Notes: generated from the sequence alone by a model not told the origin. Counted from the first letter of the stretch, positions 8,683 to 18,134 are shown. The stretch is DNA of 64,000 bases from Nitratireductor alexandrii (GCF_004000215.1 NZ_RBVY01000002.1:310001-374000); one strand, 5' to 3'. Numbers and translations are program-made.

Positions 8683-11391
8683 TCAGTCGGTCGTGCCGGC
8701 CGAGCTTTGCGGTTGTGCGACCGGCAGGCTGACGGTGAATGCGGCGCCGCCCTGCGGGCTCTCGGCCACCGTCAGCGTGCCGCCGAAACCGGTCACGATC
8801 TGCCGGCTGATGGCGAGCCCGAGCCCGGCGCCGGTCTGGCCGGCCGCGGCGCCGCGCGCGAATTTGGCGAAAATCGCCTCGCGTTCGGCTTCGGGTACGC
8901 CGGGCCCGTTGTCACTGACGGTCGCCTCGTAGCGCCCCTTGCGCACGCGGCTGGCGATGACGACCTCGGGCGCGCGGGTGCCGTTATATTTGATGGCGTT
9001 GGAAAGCAGGTTGACGAATACCTGGGCCAGCCGGTCGCGGTCGCCGTCGACGATGGCCCGGCGCGCGCGTTTTGCGCGGACGATGCCGACCCCGGCCGCG
9101 CGGGCCAGCGCCTCGCAGCTTGCCAGCGCCTGGTCGAGCGCCAGCTCCGGATCGAACGGTGCCGGCGTCGCGCGCGCGCCGCTGTCGCCGGGCTGGTTGA
9201 GGTCGAGAATGCCGTCGAGTAGGCGGGTTAGCCGTAGGCTTTCCTCCTGGATGACACGCAGATAGCGCTGCTTTTGCGCCGCCGGCATGTCCGGGGTTTG
9301 CAAAAGAATGTCGCTGAAGGCACGGATCGACGTCATCGGCGTGCGCACTTCGTGGCTCACCTGGCTCAGGAACTCGTCCTTGCGCTCGTCGATGGCACGC
9401 AATTGCCGGTTGGCGCGTGCGAGCTCGTCGGCCGTCGCCTCGATCTCGCGCGATTTCTGCTCCAGCTCTTCGGAATAGGCGCGGATCTGTTCGGTCTCGT
9501 CGGCCAGCCGCTTCAGCTCTTCCACGCTGATCGTCTCGCTGGTGACCACCGACGACACCAGCGCGCGTGCGGTGGCGGCGCCGACATTGGCGGCGAGCCT
9601 TTGTTCGACGGTGGCGATTAGCTCGTCGCTGGCGGTCATGGCGTGGTCGCGGGTGTTTTGTGAGGCGAACAGCGACACTGCCTCGCCGGCCCCCAAAACG
9701 CGGTCGGCGATGCCGCGCAGATCGCGGATTTTGGCCGTGCGCCGCATGACGCTGAGCTCGCTCTCGGTCTGGCGCCGGAAAATGTCGATGAACAGGCGCG
9801 ACTGGTAGCGGGCGAGTGGGGTCGGATCGGTGAGCAGCGACACGCCGAAAAACAGCGCCAGATTGGCCGTCATGCTCCAGAACAGGGCATGCACCAGCGG
9901 ATCGAGCCGGCTGAGGCCGAACAGCGCGTGCGGCCGCAGCCAGCCGAGTCCGAACGGGCCGTCGGCGATCGCGCTCGCCGGCAGCAGGAAGGCGCCTTCG
10001 AAACTGGGCAGGAACAGCGTGTAGGCCCAGATCGCGAAACCGGCGGCAAGCCCCGCCAATGCTCCGGCTTGGGTGGCGCGGCGCCAGTAGAGCCCACCCA
10101 CCAAGCTTGGCAGGAATTGCGCCACGCCGCAAAAGGAGATTAACCCGATCGCGGCAAGCGCGTCGAAACTGCCGCTCAGCCGATAATAGAGCAGGCCGAG
10201 AAACACGATGAACACGATGCTGACGCGGCGCGCCGTCAGGATGAAACGGCGCATCAGCCGGGCGCTGGCGTCGGGGGCGAGGCGCAGGCTGAGCGCCAGC
10301 GGCATGACGAGATGGTTGGAGATCATGGTCGACAGCGCGATCGACGAGACGATCACCATCGAGGTGGCCGAGGAAAAACCGCCGAGAAAGGCCAGCAGGC
10401 CGATCGTGCCCTGATCGGCGCTGAAGGGCAGGGTGAGCACGAACAGGTCGGGGTTCGAGCCTTCCGGCAGGCGCTGCAGGCCGGCGAGCGCGATCGGAAT
10501 GACGAACAGGCAGATCAGGAACAGGTAGAGCGGAAACAGCCACGAGGCCGTGCGCAATTGGCGCTCGCTGGTGTTTTCCACCACCGTGACCTGGAACTGC
10601 CGTGGCAGGCAGATGACCGCCGCGCCGGCCAGAATGACGAGGCTCACCCAGCGGCTGCCGAACGTGTCGGCGGGGTTGGTCAGGTTGGCCGGCGCATCCG
10701 CGAACATTGCCGTCGGTCCGCCTTCATTGCCCAGAACGACCCAAAGCCCCACCGCCACCAGCGCCACCAGCTTGACCACCGCCTCGACCGCGATCGCCGC
10801 GATCACGCCGTGGTGGCGCTCGTTGACGTTGATGTTGCGTACCCCGAAAATGATCGAGAAGGCGCACAATCCGGCCGCGACCCAGAACGCGATCGCAAAA
10901 TCGGGTTTCAGGTTGAGATTGGCGGCCGCGACGGCACCAGCCGGATAGGTCAGCACTTGGAAGCTTGCCGTCAGCGCCTTGAGTTGCAGCGCGATATAGG
11001 GCGTGGCGGCAACCACCGCGATGATGGTGACCAGCGCGCCGAGAGCCGAGCTCTTGCCGAACCGGGCCGAGATCAGATCGGCGACCGAGGTGGTGTGGTA
11101 GGTGCGTCCGACCGCGACCAGCTTGCGCAGAAACACCCACCAGCCAACGAACACGATCGTCGGGCCGATATAGATGGTGGCGAATTCCAGCCCGTTGCGC
11201 ACCGCCGAACCGACCGCGCCGAAAAACGTCCACGACGTGCAGTAGATCGAGATCGACAGCGTGTAGACCAGCGGCGACGACAGCCATCCGCCGGGACCGC
11301 GCCGCGCCCGACGGTCGCCGAAAAAGGCGACCGCAAAAAGCAGCGCCACATAGGCCATGCACGCGACAATGACGAGATCGGCCGACAGCAT
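8683..11391 (-). CDS. Sodium/solute symporter-like sensor histidine kinase (CrbS/CbrA type)
   Basis: A 902-residue membrane sensor kinase. The N-terminal ~500 residues are an SLC5/SSS symporter domain of about 13 helices. A STAC-like linker follows (SRLFIDIFRRQTESELSVM), then a long coiled coil and a kinase core: H-box SQVSHEVRTPMTS with phospho-His near residue 680, N-box NLLSNAIKYN, G1 SDNGPGVP, G2 GAGLGLAIS. I see no PAS domain, unlike CbrA. ATG 11391 overlaps the stop of the small upstream gene by one base (TGATG), so translation is probably coupled. CrbS-type kinases control acetate use in other Proteobacteria; the ligand here is inferred only. Confidence 0.9.
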   Translation of the reverse strand: MLSADLVIVACMAYVALLFAVAFFGDRRARRGPGGWLSSPLVYTLSISIYCTSWTFFGAVGSAVRNGLEFATIYIGPTIVFVGWWVFLRKLVAVGRTYHTTSVADLISARFGKSSALGALVTIIAVVAATPYIALQLKALTASFQVLTYPAGAVAAANLNLKPDFAIAFWVAAGLCAFSIIFGVRNINVNERHHGVIAAIAVEAVVKLVALVAVGLWVVLGNEGGPTAMFADAPANLTNPADTFGSRWVSLVILAGAAVICLPRQFQVTVVENTSERQLRTASWLFPLYLFLICLFVIPIALAGLQRLPEGSNPDLFVLTLPFSADQGTIGLLAFLGGFSSATSMVIVSSIALSTMISNHLVMPLALSLRLAPDASARLMRRFILTARRVSIVFIVFLGLLYYRLSGSFDALAAIGLISFCGVAQFLPSLVGGLYWRRATQAGALAGLAAGFAIWAYTLFLPSFEGAFLLPASAIADGPFGLGWLRPHALFGLSRLDPLVHALFWSMTANLALFFGVSLLTDPTPLARYQSRLFIDIFRRQTESELSVMRRTAKIRDLRGIADRVLGAGEAVSLFASQNTRDHAMTASDELIATVEQRLAANVGAATARALVSSVVTSETISVEELKRLADETEQIRAYSEELEQKSREIEATADELARANRQLRAIDERKDEFLSQVSHEVRTPMTSIRAFSDILLQTPDMPAAQKQRYLRVIQEESLRLTRLLDGILDLNQPGDSGARATPAPFDPELALDQALASCEALARAAGVGIVRAKRARRAIVDGDRDRLAQVFVNLLSNAIKYNGTRAPEVVIASRVRKGRYEATVSDNGPGVPEAEREAIFAKFARGAAAGQTGAGLGLAISRQIVTGFGGTLTVAESPQGGAAFTVSLPVAQPQSSAGTTD

Positions 11392-11672
11392 CAGTCTTTC
11401 GCCGGCTCGTCTGGCCGCCGGAAAGCCTGGTCGCGCGCGCCGGCGCCTGCGAGTCGGCTCGCCACGATGGCCGCGCACAAAATCACCAGCGCCCACACGC
11501 CGAAGATGTAAAGCACGATCAGCGGAATGCCGCCCAGTGCCAGGGGGGCGGTGAAGGTCAGGACAAAGGGCGGCAGGAACAAGAATATGGCCGCGAACGG
11601 CAGAACCGAGGCCAGGTCGCGCGTGCCGCGCTTGTCGTCGCCGCCGCGGCGCTCAGTGTCACGCGCCGACAA
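11391..11672 (-). CDS. Small two-helix membrane protein coupled to the symporter-kinase
   Basis: A 93-residue protein with a charged N-terminus (MSARDTERRGGDDKRG), two predicted membrane helices (FAAIFLFLPPFVLTF and a second ending VILCAAIVASRL) and a short polar tail. I do not recognise a named family. In size, topology and position it resembles the small partner subunits found before SSS-type symporters (DUF485/DUF4212 types). It starts inside the end of the receiver gene (14-base overlap) and its stop overlaps the kinase start, so it is translated as part of the same unit. It may be an accessory subunit of the kinase's transporter-like domain. Confidence 0.7.
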   Translation of the reverse strand: MSARDTERRGGDDKRGTRDLASVLPFAAIFLFLPPFVLTFTAPLALGGIPLIVLYIFGVWALVILCAAIVASRLAGAGARDQAFRRPDEPAKD

Positions 11673-12030
11673 TGGAGCGCACCCGCGCCACGACGTCGGC
11701 GTTGGAGAACGGTTTGGTGATGAAGGCGTCGGCGCCGATCGTTTCGGCCATGCGCCGGTCGGCGGCCTGGCCCTTGGCGGTAAGAACCAGAACCGGCAGC
11801 CGCTTCAGGGCGGGATCGGCGCGGATGGCGCGCAGCAGCTCGAAACCGTTCATGCCCGGCAGCATGACGTCGAGGATGGCTGCGCTGAACCGGCCGCGGC
11901 GCAGCCGGTCGAGCGCGTCCGTGCCGCTGGCGAGCGCCTCCACGGCAAAGTCGGCGCGCTCGAGAATGAAACGCAGCGATTCAACGATATTGGGCTCGTC
12001 TTCGACGATCAGGACGCGTGTCCGCTCCAC
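11659..12030 (-). CDS. Single-domain response regulator (CheY-like)
   Basis: A 123-residue stand-alone receiver domain. The acidic pair is in VLIVEDEP (residues 10-11), the phospho-acceptor is Asp54 in AAILDVMLPGMNG, the switch Thr is in VLTAKG and the conserved Lys106 in FITKPFSNADVV. No DNA-binding output domain follows, so it must act through another protein or as a phosphorelay step. The start is GTG. It is first in a three-gene unit with the small membrane protein and the symporter-kinase, which is its likely phosphodonor. Confidence 0.92.
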   Translation of the reverse strand: MERTRVLIVEDEPNIVESLRFILERADFAVEALASGTDALDRLRRGRFSAAILDVMLPGMNGFELLRAIRADPALKRLPVLVLTAKGQAADRRMAETIGADAFITKPFSNADVVARVRSIVGA

Positions 12031-12141
12031 CCCCCGTTCCCTCTTTTATTTTTGCGGTTTTACCTACACGCATCGGCGGTGTTCAAACATTCGCCTTTTG
12101 TCTGACGCCGCGCCGCGACAAGGCCCGGCAGGTGCCGGAGT

Positions 12142-13575
12142 TCAGCCGATCAGCGGAGCTTCCTGACGGTGGCTGCAGTCCTGGCGCGGGCACAGCCGGC
12201 AGACCGTGCCGACGGCGAGCGTTGCGCTGTTCCGGTCGATGCCGTCCCCGTAGACCGTCGCGTCGGCCTCGGCGGCCTGGCACACAAGCATGATCGATTG
12301 CAGGTTGCGCGGCCTGCCGATCGCGGCCGTGCTCTTGTCGACCGCGCGGGCGAAGAACAAAAAACTCTCGCCCGACGGCAGCTGGCCGTAATGCCGGACG
12401 GTGACCCCGGGACTCTGGAAGGCGGCGTAAACCGCCCACAAGGGACAGGCGGTCCCGTAACGCGGCAGGGGCAGGGCGGCGAGCGGCAGGCGCTTGGTGA
12501 CATAGCCCGATGGGTCGGAGCGCATATAGGCAAACCGTACGCCCTCCGCGCCCGGCCTGCGCAAGGTCGCAAGTCTGTGGGCGGCCTGTTCGTAGGAGAC
12601 GCCGAACCGGCGCATCAGCGCGTCAATGTCGTAGCGGCTCTCGCGCGCCGCCAGCAGGAAGGCATCGTAGGGCATCAGGATCGCGCCGGCGACATAGCTT
12701 TCGAGCGCGGCGGCGGCGAGGGTGCGCGCCGTCTCCGAGCCGAGTGCGGGGTGGTTTTGCACGATCCGCGCTATGGGGTCGCCCGCGGTCCCGTGGACCG
12801 TCTCCTTGACCAGGGCGAAGCGGCTGGACGGGTCGCGGAAGCCGGCCCCGCCGCCCGGCGGGCCGTCGCCATGGCCGAGGCCGGCCGCCAGCGCCTCGAG
12901 GTCGGGAAAGAAATTGTCGGTTTCGGCGATAAAGGCGTCGACGCTTTCCATCGGCGTGGCCGAGCGCACCCGCTGATGGGCGCTGCCGAAAAAGTCCACC
13001 AGCGCCTGGGCGGTGTCGGACAGGCGGGCGCTGTCGGAGGCGATGATGTCGAGGAAGCGCCGCCGGCTCGGCAGGTCGAGACGTTCCTCGTCGGTCAGAA
13101 TCTCGGCCGCTGCACGGATTGCCGTCACGCTGGTCAGCATGCGGTGCACGCTGTCGGCCAGGAAGGGATCGCGGTTGAGACGGTCGGCCAGCGCCAGGAC
13201 CGCCTCGTTGCGATCGCGATAGACACTGTAGAGCCGCAACAAAAGGCCTGCCCAGTCCGGCAGGCGGCCGACCAGTTCCTCGGCGCCGTGCGGCGGTAAC
13301 GCGGCCGCGCCGATCGCCGGATCGACGGCGATCTCGTTGAGATCGTCGACGCGCCGTTTCTCCGCCTGCCCGTCGAGCGTTTCTCGTCCGGTGTTGAGAC
13401 CGGCGGCGAGGCGTTCGAGCACGGCCGCGGTCACGGGGCGGCGGTTGGCCTCGATCAGGTTCAAGTAGGAAGCGGAAATCCCGGCGCGCCGGGCGAGCTC
13501 GGCCTGGGTGAGGGCGCGCTGCTTGCGCAATACCCTGATTTTCAACCCCGAAAGCGTCTTGGTCATCGTCGGCAA
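12142..13575 (-). CDS. XRE-family short-chain fatty acyl transcriptional regulator (DUF2083)
   Basis: A 477-residue regulator with an N-terminal XRE helix-turn-helix (LTQAELARRAGISASYLNLI, residues ~23-42) and a long C-terminal part of the ImmA/IrrE-DUF2083 type. I see no HExxH metalloprotease motif. Cysteines at 377, 432, 459, 462 and 467 (the last three in CRLCPRQDC) could bind a metal or Fe-S cluster. Relatives (RamB and alphaproteobacterial short-chain-acyl regulators) control acetate, glyoxylate or propionate genes. ATG 13566 is an alternative start. It is divergent from the ABC importer operon, with repeated AT-rich motifs in between. Confidence 0.85.
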   Translation of the reverse strand: MPTMTKTLSGLKIRVLRKQRALTQAELARRAGISASYLNLIEANRRPVTAAVLERLAAGLNTGRETLDGQAEKRRVDDLNEIAVDPAIGAAALPPHGAEELVGRLPDWAGLLLRLYSVYRDRNEAVLALADRLNRDPFLADSVHRMLTSVTAIRAAAEILTDEERLDLPSRRRFLDIIASDSARLSDTAQALVDFFGSAHQRVRSATPMESVDAFIAETDNFFPDLEALAAGLGHGDGPPGGGAGFRDPSSRFALVKETVHGTAGDPIARIVQNHPALGSETARTLAAAALESYVAGAILMPYDAFLLAARESRYDIDALMRRFGVSYEQAAHRLATLRRPGAEGVRFAYMRSDPSGYVTKRLPLAALPLPRYGTACPLWAVYAAFQSPGVTVRHYGQLPSGESFLFFARAVDKSTAAIGRPRNLQSIMLVCQAAEADATVYGDGIDRNSATLAVGTVCRLCPRQDCSHRQEAPLIG

Positions 13576-13585
13576 TCCGCTATTT

Positions 13586-13647
13586 TTGTGAATTGTTTAC
13601 ACAATTTTCGGAGTAGAGCGCAAGTTATTTACAGAAATTTCTATATA
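13586..13647. promoter_or_regulatory. Divergent control region with paired AT-rich repeats
   Basis: Two near-identical motifs, TTTACACAATTTT (13596-13608) and TTTACAGAAATTT (13628-13640), lie 32 bases apart, about three helix turns. The first is inside two nested inverted repeats: TTGTG/CACAA (13586-13590 and 13600-13604) and AATTGT/ACAATT (13591-13596 and 13601-13606). A TATATA box (13642-13647) follows. This region is much more AT-rich than its surroundings and separates the XRE regulator from the importer, so it is a likely operator. Confidence 0.5.
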
Positions 13648-13753
13648 AACCAAAGGCTTATTGTGAAATTGACTGAATTTGCGCAGAAAGGGGAGCGGGC
13701 GGCCGGCATGCATCGCCGCATGGCGCCGCACCGACACCCGAGGGAGGAATTTC

Positions 13754-15097
13754 ATGCATTTCGACAAAATGAACCGCCGCGGCTTTCTCACCAGCACCGC
13801 CGCGCTCGGCGCCGGTCTGGCCATGCCGACCATTTTCACCAGCGCCTCGCGCGCGCAGGAATACTGCAACATGCCGACCGGCGATACGGTCGTGTTCGGC
13901 TTCAACGTGCCGCAGACCGGCGCCTATGCCGACGAGGGCGCCGACGAGCTGCGCGCCTATGAACTCGCCGTCAAGCATCTGAACGGCGAGGGCGACGGCG
14001 GCCTGTTGAACACCTTCACCTCCAAGGCGCTGAAGGGCAGCGGCGTGCTCGGCAAGAAGGTGGCGTTCGTCACCGGCGACACGCAGACCAAGTCCGATGC
14101 CGCCCGCGACAGCGCCAAGCGGATGATCGAGAAGGAAGGCGCGATCATGATCACCGGCGGATCATCGTCGGGCGTCGCGGTCGCGGTGCAGGGCCTGTGC
14201 AACGAGATGGGCATCATCTTCATGGCGGGCCTCACCCATTCCAACGATACGACCGGCAAGGACAAGAAGCGTTACGGTTTCCGCCACTTCTTCAACGCCT
14301 ATATGTCCGGCCAGGCGCTCGGCCCGGTTCTCGCCGAGGAATATGGCACCGACCGGCGCGCCTATCACCTGACCGCCGACTATACCTGGGGCTGGACCCA
14401 GGAGGAATCGATCATCAACGCCACCGAAAAGCTCGGCTGGGAGACGGTTTCGGCGGTGCGCACGCCGCTCGGCGCCGGCGATTTCTCGCAATACATCACC
14501 CCGGTCCTGAATTCCGGCGCCGACGTGCTGATCCTCAACCACTACGGCAAGGACATGGTCAATTCGCTGACACAGGCGGTCCAGTTCGGCCTGCGCGACA
14601 AGCAGGTCAACGGTAAGGATTTCCAGGTCGTCGTGCCGCTGTTCTCGCGCCTGATGGCGCAGGGGGCGGGCAAGAACATCGAGGGCATTCTCGGTACCAC
14701 CAATTGGAACTGGTCGCTGCAGGACGATGCCTCGCAGGCCTTCGTGAAATCCTTCGGCGAGGAATACGGATTCCCGCCGTCGCAGGCCGCCCACACCTGC
14801 TACGTCCAGACGCTGCTTTATGCCGATGCCTGCGAGCGGGCCGGAACCTTCGCCGCCCCGGAAGTCATCAAGGCGCTGGAGGGCTTCGAGTTCGACGGCA
14901 TGGGCAACGGCCCCACGCTCTACCGCGCCGAGGATCACCAGTGCTTCAAGAAGGCTCTGGTCGTGCGCGGCAACGATGACAAGCAGTCCGAATACGATCT
15001 GCTCAAGGTCGTCAAGGAAGTCGACCGCGAGGCGCTGACCTACGACGCCTCGATCTTCGGCGGCGACCTCGGGCCCAACGAAGGCAAGAGCTGCTAG
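13754..15097 (+). CDS. Branched-chain-amino-acid-type ABC transporter substrate-binding protein (Tat signal)
   Basis: A 447-residue periplasmic binding protein of the Leu/Ile/Val-receptor superfamily. The N-terminus MNRRGFLTSTAALGAG is a twin-arginine signal, so the protein is probably exported folded, with cleavage near SRA-QEY. Ligand-binding segments include FGFNVPQTGAYADEG and TGGSSSGVAVAVQG. ATG 13754 follows GGAGGAA (13743-13749) and gives a proper signal peptide. The ligand is unknown; amides, urea and amino acids are all carried by relatives. Two hairpins separate it from the permease genes. Confidence 0.88.
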   Translation: MHFDKMNRRGFLTSTAALGAGLAMPTIFTSASRAQEYCNMPTGDTVVFGFNVPQTGAYADEGADELRAYELAVKHLNGEGDGGLLNTFTSKALKGSGVLGKKVAFVTGDTQTKSDAARDSAKRMIEKEGAIMITGGSSSGVAVAVQGLCNEMGIIFMAGLTHSNDTTGKDKKRYGFRHFFNAYMSGQALGPVLAEEYGTDRRAYHLTADYTWGWTQEESIINATEKLGWETVSAVRTPLGAGDFSQYITPVLNSGADVLILNHYGKDMVNSLTQAVQFGLRDKQVNGKDFQVVVPLFSRLMAQGAGKNIEGILGTTNWNWSLQDDASQAFVKSFGEEYGFPPSQAAHTCYVQTLLYADACERAGTFAAPEVIKALEGFEFDGMGNGPTLYRAEDHQCFKKALVVRGNDDKQSEYDLLKVVKEVDREALTYDASIFGGDLGPNEGKSC

Positions 15098-15116
15098 GCT
15101 GAAGGGCCAAGCACCG

Positions 15117-15172
15117 GACCGGTCGCCCCCGCGGCGACCGGTCGCCATCGCGGCCCGCCTCGCGCGGGCTTT
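15117..15172 (+). terminator. Tandem intercistronic hairpins (probable attenuator)
   Basis: An 11-bp perfect stem (15117-15127 with 15133-15143, loop CCCGC) is followed by GCCCGC/GCGGGC (15153-15158 and 15164-15169) and TTT. Placed between the binding-protein gene and the permeases, such structures usually stabilise the first cistron or end part of the transcripts, so that more binding protein than permease is made. Confidence 0.6.
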
Positions 15173-15196
15173 GGAGCCGGACGGGGCGGCAAGATC

Positions 15197-16213
15197 ATGG
15201 ACGCTATCATCATCCAAATTCTCAACGGTCTCGACAAAGGCGCGGCCTATGCGCTGATCGCGCTCGGGCTGACGCTCGTGTTCGGCACGCTGGGGGTCGT
15301 GAACTTCGCGCATGGCGCGCTGTTCATGCTCGGCGCGTTCTGTGCCGTATCCTTTAACGCGCTTTTGACATGGCCGATCCAGCCGCCGAAGGCGGAAGGT
15401 CAGCTGTTCGCCCCCAAGGCGATCCCCTTCATGGAGCATCAGTTCGGCGAACTTGGCGCGGCGATCGTCAATTGGTCGGTGCCGCTGTCGATCCTGATCG
15501 CCATCCCGGTGATGCTGCTCATCGGGTTGATCATGGAACGCGGGCTGATCCGCCATTTCTACAAGCGGCCGCATGCCGATCAGATCCTCGTCACATTCGG
15601 CATGGCGATCGTGCTGCAGGAAATCGTCAAGAAGATTTTTGGCGCCAACCCGATCCCGCAATCGGCGCCGGAGATGTTCAACGGCACCGCCGATATCGCC
15701 GCCTGGCTGGGCATGAGCGATGCCTTCATCGTCTATCCCTGGTGGCGTCTGATCTATTTCGTCTTCGCCGCCGTGGTCATTGGCGCCGTCTTCGCGTTCC
15801 TGAATTTCACCACCTACGGCATGGTGGTGCGCGCGGGCATGCGCGACCGCGAGACGGTCGGGCTTTTGGGCATCGATATCGAAAAGCGTTTCACCGTCGT
15901 TTTCGGCATCGCAGCGGTCGTGGCCGGGCTCGCCGGCGTGATGTACACCCCGATCCTGCCGCCCGACTACCATATCGGGATGGAGTTCCTGGTTTTGAGC
16001 TTCGTCGTGGTGGTGGTCGGCGGCATGGGCTCGCTGTCGGGCGCCGTGCTGGCCGGTTTCGTGCTCGGAATCCTGCAATCCTTTGCCTCGATGAACGAGG
16101 TCAAAAGCATCTTTCCCGGCATCGATCAGATCATCATCTATCTGATCGCCGTGATCATCCTGCTGACCATGCCACGCGGGCTGATGGGACGCGCCGGCGT
16201 GATGGAGGACTGA
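15197..16213 (+). CDS. ABC transporter permease, LivH family
   Basis: A 338-residue inner-membrane permease. The start QILNGLDKGAAYALIALGLT and the segment TLGVVNFAHGALFMLGAF are the LivH hallmark. An extra loop of about 30 residues after the second helix (TWPIQPPKAEGQLFAPKAIP) is periplasmic and not present in E. coli LivH. The C-terminal VGGMGSLSGAVLAGFVLG is the conserved coupling region. The next permease begins three bases after its stop. Confidence 0.92.
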   Translation: MDAIIIQILNGLDKGAAYALIALGLTLVFGTLGVVNFAHGALFMLGAFCAVSFNALLTWPIQPPKAEGQLFAPKAIPFMEHQFGELGAAIVNWSVPLSILIAIPVMLLIGLIMERGLIRHFYKRPHADQILVTFGMAIVLQEIVKKIFGANPIPQSAPEMFNGTADIAAWLGMSDAFIVYPWWRLIYFVFAAVVIGAVFAFLNFTTYGMVVRAGMRDRETVGLLGIDIEKRFTVVFGIAAVVAGLAGVMYTPILPPDYHIGMEFLVLSFVVVVVGGMGSLSGAVLAGFVLGILQSFASMNEVKSIFPGIDQIIIYLIAVIILLTMPRGLMGRAGVMED

Positions 16214-16216
16214 CCG

Positions 16217-17365
16217 ATGTTCGCCAATCTTTCGCGCAATGACTGGCTGCTTTTCCTGGGGTTCTCGATCGTGGTGCTGATCAGCCCGTGGACGCTCACG
16301 CCGTTCGGCGCCGGGTACCCCGCCCTTTTGCAGAAATTCTGCATTTTCGGCATCTTCGCCCTCGGCTTCAACATCCTGTTCGGGCTGACGGGCTACCTCT
16401 CCTTCGGTCACGCAGCCTTTCTGGGCGTGGGCTCCTATGCCGCCGTGTGGTCGTTCAAGCTCTTTACCATGAACGTCCTTCCCAGCGTCATTTTCGGCAT
16501 TGCCGCGGCCGGCCTGTTCGCCGTCGTCATCGGCTATATCAGCCTGCGCCGCTCGGGCATCTACTTCTCCATTCTCACGCTCGCCTTCGCGCAGATGAGC
16601 TACAATCTCGCCTATTCCGTGCTGACCCCAATCACCAATGGCGAGACCGGTCTGCAACTGACGCTGAATGATCCGCGCATCATCGACAACGCCTTCGCCG
16701 CGCCGGGCGCCGGGCTGCCGCAGACCAATTTGTTCGGCATCGACATGAGCGGCTATCCGGGTTTCTATTTCTGTGCCGCGGCGTTGATCGTGTGCTTCTT
16801 TCTGACGATGCGCATCTTCCGCTCGCCCTTCGGCATGATGTTGCGGGCGATCAAGTCGAACCAGAACCGCATGCGCTATACCGGTTTCAACACCAGGCCG
16901 TATCTGCTGACCGCCTTCGTCATCTCGGGCATGTATGCCGGGCTGGCGGGTTCGCTGATGGCGGCCACCGATCCGCTCGCCGGCGCCGAACGCATGCAGT
17001 GGACGGCCTCCGGCGAGGTGGTGCTGATGACCATTTTGGGCGGTGTCGGCACGCTGGTCGGGCCGGTGCTGGGCGCGGGCGTCATCAAATATTTCGAAAA
17101 CATCTTTTCCTCCTTCAACGAGGGCACCCTGCACGCCGCCTTCGCCTTTCTGCCCGTCGGGCTGGAGACGGTGATGGTCAAGCTTGCCGGCCTGTTCGTC
17201 GGCGAGGGATGGCATCTCACCCTGGGCGTCATCTTTATGCTGATCGTCATCTTCCTGCCGGGCGGCATCATGGAGGGCATTGCCCGGCTGGCGAAGCTTG
17301 CCGGCATCAAACGCAAACCCTCCCACGCCGACATGTCGGCCGGGTCGGCCCAGCCAGCGGAGTAG
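16217..17365 (+). CDS. ABC transporter permease, LivM family
   Basis: The second permease of the importer, 382 residues with about ten helices. LivM features are [20 protein letters not shown] near residue 52, a [20 protein letters not shown] segment and [15 protein letters not shown] near residue 273. The hydrophilic tail (residues ~360-382) is cytoplasmic. It is tightly linked to livH upstream and the ATPase genes downstream (five bases to the next start). Confidence 0.92.
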   Translation: MFANLSRNDWLLFLGFSIVVLISPWTLTPFGAGYPALLQKFCIFGIFALGFNILFGLTGYLSFGHAAFLGVGSYAAVWSFKLFTMNVLPSVIFGIAAAGLFAVVIGYISLRRSGIYFSILTLAFAQMSYNLAYSVLTPITNGETGLQLTLNDPRIIDNAFAAPGAGLPQTNLFGIDMSGYPGFYFCAAALIVCFFLTMRIFRSPFGMMLRAIKSNQNRMRYTGFNTRPYLLTAFVISGMYAGLAGSLMAATDPLAGAERMQWTASGEVVLMTILGGVGTLVGPVLGAGVIKYFENIFSSFNEGTLHAAFAFLPVGLETVMVKLAGLFVGEGWHLTLGVIFMLIVIFLPGGIMEGIARLAKLAGIKRKPSHADMSAGSAQPAE

Positions 17366-17370
17366 GGCGC

Positions 17371-18134
17371 ATGTCCACGCAGAACATGGTTCTCAACGTC
17401 GCCGACGTCAGCAAGAGCTTCGGCGGCCTGAAAGCGCTGAGCGATGTCGACCTGCAGATCGAGGAAGGCACCGTCCACGCCATCATCGGCCCCAACGGCG
17501 CCGGCAAATCGACGCTGCTCAACGTGTGCATCGGCCGCATCGCGCCCGACACCGGCCACGTGATCTTCGACGGCGAGATCCTCGACAGCCACCAGCCGCA
17601 CGAGATCAACCAGCTCGGCGTCAGCCGCGTCTTCCAGACGCCGGAGATCTTCGCCGATCTGTCCTTGCTCGACAATGTCATGATCCCCGCCTTCGCCCGC
17701 CGCGACGGCTCCTTCCGCTTCAACGCCATCCAGGCCGTCAGCGGCCAGGCCGATATTCGCGAGGAGGCCGAGGCCGTGCTGCATGATGTCGGTCTCTACG
17801 AGCAGCGCCATGCGCTCGCCGGCAGTCTGTCGCGCGGCGACAAACGGCGGCTGGAAATGGGCATGTGTCTGATCCAGCGTCCCAAGCTGCTGCTTCTCGA
17901 CGAACCGACGGCCGGCATGTCCCGGCATGATACCAACATGACAATCGACCTGCTCAAGCGTCTCAAGCAGCGCGGCATGACCAAGGTGATCATCGAGCAC
18001 GACATGCATGTCGTGTTTTCGTTGGCCGACCGCATCAGCGTGTTGGCGCAGGGCCGCATCATCGCCGAAGGTTCGCCCGAACAGGTGCGCGCCGATCCGA
18101 AGGTCAAGGAAGCCTATCTGGGGGAAAGTGAGCA

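Noticed and set aside
14162-17326. Very long open frame (over 1000 codons) antisense to the ABC importer genes
   Set aside because: Rich in Asp, Arg, His, Gln and Gly with no hydrophobic or domain pattern; typical mirror frame of GC-rich coding DNA. The sense genes are clear.
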